Shown: positions 53,901 through 61,907 of the stretch, in pieces
Numbering within the stretch: position 1 is the stretch's first letter
How the letters are laid out: the number at the start of each line of letters is the position of its first letter
DNA from: Lachnospiraceae bacterium
Lineage (GTDB): Bacteria; Bacillota; Clostridia; Lachnospirales; Lachnospiraceae
NCBI GenBank assembly: GCA_017463225.1
Contig: JAFTPO010000056.1
Span: 1-64,000, forward strand
Reading direction: 5' to 3'
Length of the DNA: 64,000 bases
Notes under the pieces: model-generated
Seen by the model: the letters and a program-made list of their open reading frames with translations, nothing else
Databases searched by the model: none
Told to the model about the DNA's origin: nothing
Position numbers and translations under genes: made by a program

Positions 53901-55511
53901 AATAGAGTAAGGTATAGGCACTTCAGGGTTAACAAACTCCGAAAATGTATCAACAATCTTATCTCCCTTTATTCTAACGGCACCAATCTCTATAATCTTG
54001 TTAAACTTAGGGCTCAGTCCTGTAGTCTCTATATCAAAAACCACATAATCCGAATCAATAGACTGTCCCTTATCACCCTGAACTAAATCCTTTAAGTCAT
54101 CTACGAAATATCCCTCTACTCCATACAATATCTTAAAGTCTTCATCCGGTTTTACCTCGTGATTAGCAATAGGAAAGGCCTGAACACACCCATGGTCTGT
54201 TATAGCTACTGCCTTGTGTCCCCAATCCTTTGCTCTCTTAATAACCTTCTTTATGTCAACCACACTGTCCATCTCACTCATAACAGTGTGTAAATGCAGT
54301 TCAACTCGTTTCTCAATAGCGGTATCTACTCTAGGTGTCCTAAAATCATTAATAGGCTTAATTCCCGATATATATGTCAGTGCCACCTCTCCTGCATAAG
54401 AGTCATACGCAGGCACTGCCTTTATCATATAAAAGCTACCCTTCTTAAGCTCTCCTAATATAGGCTCCATATCATCCTCTGATACAAACATTTTAAAATT
54501 AATTGTGTCAGTAAAATCAGTTATAGTAGCTGTTATAATAAATTTACCACTCTTAAGCTGTCTGGATTCGATATTTAATATCTGCCCGCGAATTACACTT
54601 GGACCATCACCATCGTTAAGGTCTGCGATACTAACAAGCTCTCCCTCAACATTTTGTCCATAAATCACATCAGGATCAGAAGACGATTGTTTTCCTCTTC
54701 CCTTGAATCCGGATTTATTTGTTTTATCTGGTGAGTTAGCCACTTTGCCGGAACGTTCCTGCTTCGGAGCACTAGTCTGACTACTATCTGCCACCTGCTT
54801 ATCTGCTGACTGAGTCTTATCTGCTTCCGTTACATTTTTCTTCTCATTAGTGGTTTTCTCTGTAACCTTATCTGACTTAGGCTTCTCTGCCTCCGCCTGT
54901 TTATTATCCTCAGCAACATTCTCTGCTATAATTGCATTCCGCTTTTCTATCTCTTCAAGCTCATTTTTAAGCTTAATCTCATTAACCTTTCTGTGGTTGG
55001 TCCTTTTGTCGTCCGTAAACTCTATATCAACCGCAACCTCCATACCAAATCTTCTACTAAGAGAACCAGATATAATATCACTCATCTGTTTAGAATGCGC
55101 TCTGGAGATGGTTGAGTCTTCAACCGCAAGTCTTATACGCCCCTCCTCAACCATCCATGTACCACGCTTTAGTATTCTATAATCAAAATGACTTTCGTGT
55201 TTAACCTCAAGCAAAATACTTTCCTTGTACATATTTACCAGAGATTCTAAATTATACTGACTGGATAGCTCATATGTATCTCGTATAATACACGTTGCCT
55301 CCGAATTGCCAAACACTTCCTTAGCAATAATTTCCTGAGCTCTCTCAATATCAGTCAAATCAATTAAATTATCACTTACGATATGTACCATAAGCTCCTG
55401 CTTGTCCTGATCCACAGAAATAGCAGTCACCTTAGTTTGTCCGATCAAATCATTCAGTTCCCTTCCTAAATCAACACTAGGGAACACTTCACTAAATCTC
55501 TTATCAGCCAA
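50955..55511 (-). CDS. polC: DNA polymerase III PolC-type alpha subunit
   Basis: PolC is the main replicative polymerase of low-GC Gram-positive bacteria. The 1518-aa protein has an N-terminal region (about 1-180), a Lys/Glu-rich linker (about 190-270), an OB domain, a split PHP domain ([22 protein letters not shown]), the inserted DEDDh exonuclease ([21 protein letters not shown]), a zinc site (CPECFF...CPKCG) and the polymerase core ([24 protein letters not shown] and [11 protein letters not shown]). TTG start with GGAGGG 6 bases upstream, overlapping ispG spacing by 1 base. Confidence 0.97.
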   Translation of the reverse strand: [1518 protein letters not shown]

Positions 55512-55512
55512 A

Positions 55513-56580
55513 TTAATCCCTCCAATTATCTAATTCGAATCTTAGGGCATCCAGCAATTCCTCCTGTGGTAATTTCTTGAGGATTTCTCCCCTCTTAAAA
55601 AGCAAGCCTTCACCTACTCCACCTGCTATTCCAAGTTCTGCCTCTTTTGCTTCACCAGGGCCATTTACAACACAACCCATAACAGCTACCTTGATATTAA
55701 GATGGTCATAGCCTTGAATAAGCTGCTCTACCTGCTGTGCTAATCCTATCAAATCTATTTTTGTTCTACCACAGGTTGGGCAGGAAACTAATTCGATACC
55801 ATCATTTCTAAGATTCAACGTTCTAAGTATAGTTTTTGCAGATACAATCTCATCACATGGGTCACTTGTAAGAGATACTCTAATAGTATCACCTATTCCC
55901 TGTCCTAAAATCATACCAAGTCCTACTGCAGACTTGATATTGCCTCTGTACAGAGTTCCCGACTCAGTTATACCCACATGCAATGGATAATTTGTCTTAT
56001 CTGCAATAATTTCGTGAGCTTTTACACACATCATAACATCAGAGGATTTAATGCTTATAACCATATTGTCATAACCAAGTCTCTCTATCATAGATACCTT
56101 GTCTAGTGCACTCTCGACAATACCTTCAGCAGTTACCCCACCATATTTTTCCACAAGATTTTTCTCTAGAGAACCTGAATTCACGCCTACTCTTATAGGA
56201 ATATTATCAATCTTTGCTCTCTCAACCACCTTCTTAAGATTTTCCTCTCCACCGATATTCCCCGGATTGATTCTAATCTTATCTGCTCCGTGGTCCATAG
56301 CTGCTATAGCCAGCTTATAATCAAAGTGTATATCTGCCACCAAAGGGATATGAATTCTCTCCTTTATCTTGGAAAAGGCTACAGCCGATTCCATGGTATT
56401 AGCTGTAGCTCTAACTATCTGACATCCCGCCTCTTCTAATCTAAGTATCTGCTCCACAGTTTTATCAACATCAGCAGTATCTGTATTCGTCATAGACTGA
56501 ATGGCTATTGGATTGCCGCCTCCTATAAGCACATCTCCTATCTTAATAACCTTTGTGTTATCTCTGTGTAATGCTTTCAT
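55513..56580 (-). CDS. ispG: 4-hydroxy-3-methylbut-2-enyl-diphosphate synthase
   Basis: This [4Fe-4S] enzyme makes HMBPP in the MEP pathway. The 355-aa protein has the three cluster Cys in VSCPTCGRTKID and MGCVVNGPGEA, plus IAIQSMTNTDTADVD near the N-terminus. It lies between rseP and polC; in B. subtilis that place is taken by proS. Together with dxr (57.8 kb), dxs and ispA it places four isoprenoid steps in the window. Confidence 0.97.
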   Translation of the reverse strand: MKALHRDNTKVIKIGDVLIGGGNPIAIQSMTNTDTADVDKTVEQILRLEEAGCQIVRATANTMESAVAFSKIKERIHIPLVADIHFDYKLAIAAMDHGADKIRINPGNIGGEENLKKVVERAKIDNIPIRVGVNSGSLEKNLVEKYGGVTAEGIVESALDKVSMIERLGYDNMVISIKSSDVMMCVKAHEIIADKTNYPLHVGITESGTLYRGNIKSAVGLGMILGQGIGDTIRVSLTSDPCDEIVSAKTILRTLNLRNDGIELVSCPTCGRTKIDLIGLAQQVEQLIQGYDHLNIKVAVMGCVVNGPGEAKEAELGIAGGVGEGLLFKRGEILKKLPQEELLDALRFELDNWRD

Positions 56581-56660
56581 ATCTATTATTATAGTCCTTT
56601 CTCCAACTTATTAAAATAAACCATCTGTTTAATCCTTTAGAAAACTACTCTAGCTTCTAA

Positions 56661-57716
56661 CTAGCTAAAGAATAAATTTTTCACATCATTTGAAAGAATA
56701 ACAAACATTAATATAATTACCAGAACAAAGCCTATAACATTGATTATAGCTTCCTTGTCCTCCGGAATCTTCTTTCTGGTAATTCCCTCGATAAGAAGGA
56801 GCACCAATCTTCCACCATCCAGGGCAGGTATTGGAAGAAGGTTCATAATACCAAGATTTACACTGAGTAGAATACACCAGTTCAGCATATTAAGGAATAT
56901 ATTCAAAACTGCTTCACCTGTAGTTTCACTTTCCTCCTTAACCTCTTCAATTACGTCATTCATAGCCCCTCCAACTCCCACAGGGCCCATAACATCTTCG
57001 CTTTCAACTCCGCCTGTCACTATCATTTTAAGGCTTGTAATAGTAGCCTTTACCCAGTATCTAAGTTCGTAGCCGGCAAATTTAATATTCTCACCTATAC
57101 CATCGCACAATCTATATCCACCTACAACACCTATACGATACACTCCATCACTGTCCAGCTTAGGCGTAAGTGTAACCTGGTAAAGCTCTCCATTTTCCTT
57201 CTGAATAGTAAGCTCCACAGGCTCATGCTTCCCATTGAGCTCCATATGAAGCGTAAGCTCTCTATAGTTATAAATATTATCTCCATTAATCTCTACGATT
57301 TTATCTCCAGGTTCAACTCCTGCCTCATATGCAGCACCGCCCTCTACAACCTGATACAATACCGCCGGATCACATCCAACTTGATTTATGAGTATAATTG
57401 AAAACAGGAATGCAAGTATAAAGTTAAACACCGGACCTGCAGCAATTACAAGTATCCTTACCCACACCGGCTTATTCGAAAAAGCATTCTCATCCTCAGA
57501 TGCCTCATCCTCCCCAAGCATAAGGCAGTAACCTCCTAAAGGAAGTAATCTCAGGTAATACTTGGTCTCCTTTTTTCCAAATGAAAATATGGCTGGTCCC
57601 ATACCAATAGAAAACTCAGAAACTTTTATTTTATTAAGCTTTGCAACAATAAAATGTCCAAACTCGTGAAAAAACACTATAACTCCAAAAACCAGGATTA
57701 TAAGTATTAAATTCAT
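56661..57716 (-). CDS. rseP: Site-2 metalloprotease RseP/RasP
   Basis: This intramembrane zinc protease cleaves anti-sigma factors and remnant signal peptides. The 351-aa protein has HEFGHFIVAK (zinc motif), a PDZ domain (about 110-190, with AAYEAGVEPGDKIVEING), and near the C-terminus LLPIPALDGGRLVLLLIEG (LDG motif). Four membrane segments are visible. Order dxr-rseP follows the B. subtilis dxr-rasP pair; here ispG replaces proS after it. Confidence 0.95.
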   Translation of the reverse strand: MNLILIILVFGVIVFFHEFGHFIVAKLNKIKVSEFSIGMGPAIFSFGKKETKYYLRLLPLGGYCLMLGEDEASEDENAFSNKPVWVRILVIAAGPVFNFILAFLFSIILINQVGCDPAVLYQVVEGGAAYEAGVEPGDKIVEINGDNIYNYRELTLHMELNGKHEPVELTIQKENGELYQVTLTPKLDSDGVYRIGVVGGYRLCDGIGENIKFAGYELRYWVKATITSLKMIVTGGVESEDVMGPVGVGGAMNDVIEEVKEESETTGEAVLNIFLNMLNWCILLSVNLGIMNLLPIPALDGGRLVLLLIEGITRKKIPEDKEAIINVIGFVLVIILMFVILSNDVKNLFFS

Positions 57717-57797
57717 ATATATTCTCCTTTAAAATTCTATAAATATTATATGTTGTGCCACCTATAACAAGAACTTCTCCTTGTCGCACGGATATTT

Positions 57798-58958
57798 TTA
57801 TAATTCAAGCACATCCTCAATATAATTATATACCCACTGTTCTACACTTAATATCTCCTCTAAATTAGGACAATCTATAACCTGATGAGCCTCCATGCAG
57901 GAGCGTATTATATCGTATATTTGAAGAAATCTTATCTTTTTATCCAAAAACAGCGCCACAGCTCTTTCATTTGCTGCATTAAAAACAGTAGGCATACTTC
58001 CACCTGTCTTAATTGCTTCATATGCAAAATTTAGTCCCAGGAAGGTGTCTGTATCCGGTGTATCGATGATTATTCCACTCATCTTTGTAAAATCCAGCCT
58101 ATCTCCTTTAAGATATCTTCTCTCCGGATAATAAAGGGCATACTGTATAGGTAATTTCATATCCGGGGTTCCAAGCTGTGCTTTGACACTTCCGTCCTCA
58201 AATTCCACCATAGAGTGAATTATACTCTGAGGCTGAACAACCACCTCAATATTTTCCGGCTCCACACCAAACAACCACTTAGCTTCGATAACCTCCAAGC
58301 CCTTGTTGACCAGTGTAGCTGAATCTATGGTGATCTTTCTACCCATAGCCCAATTAGGATGTTTTAAAGCATCTTCTACTGTTACATCCTTTAACTGTTC
58401 TGTATTTCTTCCTCTAAAAGGTCCACCTGAAGCTGTTATAAGCAATCTGCTAATCTCATTATCCACATCATTTGAACACTCACCATGTATACACTGGAAT
58501 ATGGCTGAATGTTCACTGTCAACAGGGAGTATTTTAACTCCCTTTTCCTTTGCCAAAGGCATAATAATATGTCCTGCTGTTACCAATGTCTCTTTATTAG
58601 CTAATGCAATATCCTTACCAGCTTTAATGGCCTCTATGGTAGGTCTAATACCTATCATTCCCACTATAGCCGTTACCAAAACCTCAGATTGGTGGCAGGT
58701 GGCTATTTCAACCAAGCCCTCCATGCCAGACACAACCCTAATATTAACATCAGACAAGGCTACGCGTAACTGCTTAGCCTTGTCTTCATCCCATATTCCA
58801 ACTATATCAGGCTGAAATTCTCTAGCCTGCTTTTCTAAAAGCTCAACATTGCTGCCTGCTGATATGGCAACAACATTTAAGTCCTTATTTTCTCTAACTA
58901 TCTCTAAGGTTTGGGTTCCAATTGAACCTGTAGAACCTATTATTGCAATATTTTTCAC
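57798..58958 (-). CDS. dxr: 1-deoxy-D-xylulose-5-phosphate reductoisomerase
   Basis: DXR converts DXP to MEP with NADPH. The protein has the Rossmann start IAIIGSTGSIGTQTLEIV, LPVDSEHSAIFQCI with metal ligands, ITASGGPFRGR and TLVNKGLEVIEAKWLFG. I chose the GTG at 58958, 8 bases after GGAGG; an in-frame TTG at 58973 overlaps that site. It lies between cdsA and rseP. Confidence 0.96.
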   Translation of the reverse strand: MKNIAIIGSTGSIGTQTLEIVRENKDLNVVAISAGSNVELLEKQAREFQPDIVGIWDEDKAKQLRVALSDVNIRVVSGMEGLVEIATCHQSEVLVTAIVGMIGIRPTIEAIKAGKDIALANKETLVTAGHIIMPLAKEKGVKILPVDSEHSAIFQCIHGECSNDVDNEISRLLITASGGPFRGRNTEQLKDVTVEDALKHPNWAMGRKITIDSATLVNKGLEVIEAKWLFGVEPENIEVVVQPQSIIHSMVEFEDGSVKAQLGTPDMKLPIQYALYYPERRYLKGDRLDFTKMSGIIIDTPDTDTFLGLNFAYEAIKTGGSMPTVFNAANERAVALFLDKKIRFLQIYDIIRSCMEAHQVIDCPNLEEILSVEQWVYNYIEDVLEL

Positions 58959-58989
58959 TTGTTTAACCTCCAAGATTTATGTCTCAGCA

Positions 58990-59790
58990 TTAAATCATAT
59001 AAATAAATCCATAGTAGATTATTGGAGCAGTAAATATAATACTGTCAAATCTGTCCATTATTCCACCATGACCCGGTATAAGCTTACCATAATCCTTAAT
59101 ATCATTATTTCTCTTAATAGCAGAGGCAGCCAAATCGCCAATTACGGCTACCACAGCTCCTACAGCTCCTATAATTGCAAATATAATAGGAGCATTCTCC
59201 AAAGTCATTACCTGCTTATTAAAGAACATTCCATATAATGCTCCAAAAGCAGCACTTCCTACAATGCCTCCCACAAGTCCTTCCACACTTTTCTTAGGAC
59301 TAAGCTTTGGTGTCATCTTGTGTTTTCCCATAGTAACACCTACACAGTAAGCGCAAGTATCATTAACCCATGAGCACACAAATACCATAACAACAAGGGC
59401 TCCACCATGAGCTAAATCTCTTATAAGATACATATAGGAAAGCATTACTGTAACATACATAAAGGAAAGAACTGCTGCCATAGCGTCCTTGTCAGTAAAC
59501 CTAGGGTATGTAGCAACATATATTCCAAGTATAGTAAGAACTAAAACTATTATAAGCGGCATCACAAATTGGTTCTTATCAAATATAAGCAAGCCATAAT
59601 ATATAATGGTTGCTATATAAGTAACTATACCTATAGGTGTCTTGTGTAGCTTATATATTCTAAGCAGCTCAAACACTCCACCCAAGGACAGCAACAGCAT
59701 AGCTCCTGCTGTAACATATCCGCCCAGATACAACACTCCTAAAACAAGTACAACCAATACTATTCCACTTAATAATCTTGTCTTAAACAT
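58990..59790 (-). CDS. cdsA: Phosphatidate cytidylyltransferase
   Basis: CdsA makes CDP-diacylglycerol for phospholipids. The 266-aa protein has seven or eight membrane segments, LSPKKSVEGLVGGIVGS and the CDP-alcohol-type signature KDYGKLIPGHGGIMDRFDS near the C-terminus. Its ribosome-binding region lies in a 27-bp near-copy of the end of uppS. Confidence 0.95.
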   Translation of the reverse strand: MFKTRLLSGIVLVVLVLGVLYLGGYVTAGAMLLLSLGGVFELLRIYKLHKTPIGIVTYIATIIYYGLLIFDKNQFVMPLIIVLVLTILGIYVATYPRFTDKDAMAAVLSFMYVTVMLSYMYLIRDLAHGGALVVMVFVCSWVNDTCAYCVGVTMGKHKMTPKLSPKKSVEGLVGGIVGSAAFGALYGMFFNKQVMTLENAPIIFAIIGAVGAVVAVIGDLAASAIKRNNDIKDYGKLIPGHGGIMDRFDSIIFTAPIIYYGFIYMI

Positions 59791-59794
59791 TTAC

Positions 59795-59863
59795 TTTACC
59801 CCGCCGAAGCGTCTTTCTTTTTATATTTGAGTCTATTTTACTCCGCCGAAGCGTCTTTCTTTT
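59795..59863. repeat. 27-bp direct repeat of the uppS 3' end at the cdsA start
   Basis: Bases 59795-59821 and 59837-59863 are identical except for one base (59800 C versus 59842 T), with a 42-base period. The copy at 59837-59863 encodes the last residues of UppS (KERRFGGVK); the other lies in the uppS-cdsA gap and supplies a GGGG(T) ribosome site for cdsA. Confidence 0.85.
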
Positions 59864-60561
59864 CCATTATAGTATCTAATGGCTTCCTTCAAATCCTCTA
59901 TGGTGAAATCGGGCCACAGAACATCCATAAAACAAAACTCCGCATAAGCAAGCTGCCATATTAGATAATTGGATAGTCTCACCTCTCCGCTGGTTCTAAT
60001 CATAAGATCCGGGTCAGGCAAATCACTAGTGTCAAGGTATGTAGATATAAGCTTCTCATCAATGGCATCCTCTGATATTTTACCTGCCTTTACATCAGCG
60101 GCTATAGCCTTAATACCTCGTCTAAGCTCATCTCTTCCACCATAATTTAAGGCTATGGTAAAGGTTAAGCCATCATACTGAGCAGTTTTACTCTCAAGCT
60201 CTTCTATCTTTTCCACAATATCCTTATCAAGGGCCGTTCTATCACCTATAACACGAACCCGCATATTGTTCTTAGAAGCTCTCTCAATACTGTCCACCAG
60301 ATAATTCCTAAGAAGATTCATAATACCTGAAACCTCTTCTACAGACCTTTTCCAATTCTCAGTAGAAAATGCATACACAGTTAGATACTTAATGCCCAGA
60401 CTATGCGCATCCTCGCATATCTGTTCAACTACCTTCGCACCAGCTTTATGACCAAAGTTTCTAGGCATAAGCCTCTTCTTTGCCCATCTGCCATTACCAT
60501 CCATTATAATGGCTACATGCTCAGGAATATTTAACTTTTCACCATCAATTATCTTCTCCAC
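59833..60561 (-). CDS. uppS: Undecaprenyl diphosphate synthase
   Basis: UppS extends farnesyl diphosphate to the C55 cell-wall carrier. The protein has the substrate motif HVAIIMDGNGRWAKKR and DPDLMIRTSGEVRLSNYLIW near the end. The start is one of two adjacent GTG codons (60561 or 60564); I chose 60561, 7 bases after AGGAG. A longer frame from 60618 would overlap frr by 47 bases and lacks a ribosome site. Order pyrH-frr-uppS-cdsA matches B. subtilis. Confidence 0.95.
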   Translation of the reverse strand: MEKIIDGEKLNIPEHVAIIMDGNGRWAKKRLMPRNFGHKAGAKVVEQICEDAHSLGIKYLTVYAFSTENWKRSVEEVSGIMNLLRNYLVDSIERASKNNMRVRVIGDRTALDKDIVEKIEELESKTAQYDGLTFTIALNYGGRDELRRGIKAIAADVKAGKISEDAIDEKLISTYLDTSDLPDPDLMIRTSGEVRLSNYLIWQLAYAEFCFMDVLWPDFTIEDLKEAIRYYNGKERRFGGVK

Positions 60562-60571
60562 CACAAGTCTC

Positions 60572-61117
60572 CTATACAGTAAGGATTTCCTTTGACTTAT
60601 CCTCGATTGCCTTGTCAATCTTATCTACAAACTTATCAGTCATCTTCTGAACCTTATCTTCGTTATTCTTAAGTTCATCCTCTGATATTTCGTTAGCCTT
60701 GCTCATCTTCTTAAGTGCATCATTAGCATCTCTTCTAATGTTTCTCACCGCAACCTTTGCAGCCTCACCCTTCTTCTTAATATCCTTAACAAGATCCTTA
60801 CGTCTTTCCTCAGTAAGTTCTGGGAAGTTAAGAATTACACACTTGCCATCATTGTTAGGTGTTACTCCTAAATCAGAACACATAATAGCCTTCTCAATCT
60901 CCTTAATTAAGCTTGACTCCCATGGCTGAATCATAAGTGTTCTAGCCTCTGGAACTGTAACATTGGCAGCCTGCTGAATAGGAGTAGGAACTCCATAATA
61001 ATCCACCTTCAGCTTATCTAGAATATGTGGGTTTGCTCTACCAGCTCTAATTCCTGCATACTCTGAATATAAATTGTCTAATGTCTTCTCCATCTTGTTT
61101 TCATACTGTGATAACAT
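60572..61117 (-). CDS. frr: Ribosome recycling factor
   Basis: RRF, with EF-G, splits post-termination ribosomes. The 181-aa protein has the typical YAGIRAGRANPHILDKLKVDYYG, LMIQPWESSLIKEIEKAI and LTEERRKDLVKDIKKKGEAAKVAVRNIRRDAND segments of the three-helix and beta domains. AGGAGG site. It follows pyrH by 56 bases. Confidence 0.97.
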   Translation of the reverse strand: MLSQYENKMEKTLDNLYSEYAGIRAGRANPHILDKLKVDYYGVPTPIQQAANVTVPEARTLMIQPWESSLIKEIEKAIMCSDLGVTPNNDGKCVILNFPELTEERRKDLVKDIKKKGEAAKVAVRNIRRDANDALKKMSKANEISEDELKNNEDKVQKMTDKFVDKIDKAIEDKSKEILTV

Positions 61118-61173
61118 ATTTTGTCCTCCTAAAATTAAAATATTCTTCGTAATTCACATCAAATCACTTTATA

Positions 61174-61887
61174 TTATTTGTCATCCGCCTGGATTATCGT
61201 TCCGCCAAACTCATAATTTTCTAAGTCTGTTGCTCTTATAATGCTATCCTCTTCATTTAATCCAAAGAGATACATTGGCATATTATTTTCCATAGCCAAA
61301 ACTGCAGATGATAAGTCAATTACACCAAGCTTCTTGTCTACTATCTCACTAATATGCATACTCTTTATCTTCTTGGCATTTGGATCGACCTTAGGATCAC
61401 TGGTATATACGCCATCTATAGCCTTAGCCATATATATTGCATCCACCTCAACCTCTACCGCCATCAATACTGTGGCCGTATCAGTTGAAAAATACGGATG
61501 TCCTGTTCCTCCTGCAAAGAATACCACATCACCATTTTCCAAATACTCCACAGCTTTATCCTTAGAAAAAAGCTCTGTTACATTGCCACAGACAAACGGA
61601 GTCATAACATGAGTTTTAAGACCTTCCTGTCTAAACATATCCGCTGTGTAAACACAATTCATAACTGTTGCAAGCATTCCAATCTGGTCAGCCTTAACTC
61701 TATCCATATCTCCAGAGGTTCTTCCTCTCCAGAAATTTCCTCCACCAATAACAACGCTGACCTGCTTTCCACTGTCAACAACCTTTTTTACTTGTCTGGC
61801 AACATCTCTTACCGTATCCTCGTCGAAGCCCATCTTTCTGTCTCCGGCAAGTGCCTCTCCACTAAGCTTTAATAGTATTCTTTTCAT
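61174..61887 (-). CDS. pyrH: UMP kinase
   Basis: This hexameric bacterial UMP kinase makes UDP for pyrimidine nucleotides. The 237-aa protein has KRILLKLSGEALAGD at the start, VIGGGNFWRGRTSG, MLATVMNCVYTADMF and TGHPYFSTDTATVLMAVEVEVDA, all typical of PyrH. GGAG site upstream. It is second in the operon, after the bactofilin gene. Confidence 0.97.
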   Translation of the reverse strand: MKRILLKLSGEALAGDRKMGFDEDTVRDVARQVKKVVDSGKQVSVVIGGGNFWRGRTSGDMDRVKADQIGMLATVMNCVYTADMFRQEGLKTHVMTPFVCGNVTELFSKDKAVEYLENGDVVFFAGGTGHPYFSTDTATVLMAVEVEVDAIYMAKAIDGVYTSDPKVDPNAKKIKSMHISEIVDKKLGVIDLSSAVLAMENNMPMYLFGLNEEDSIIRATDLENYEFGGTIIQADDK

Positions 61888-61907
61888 ATCCTACTCTCCT
61901 ATACTCT

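Noticed and set aside
56640-56680. Short palindromic CTAGCT-like repeat between ispG and rseP
   Set aside because: The stem is only about 4-5 bp with mismatches; not enough to call a structure.
58303-58815. 170-codon open frame on the plus strand
   Set aside because: It is antisense to dxr and reads as a mirror of that gene's codon pattern; no ribosome site or motif.
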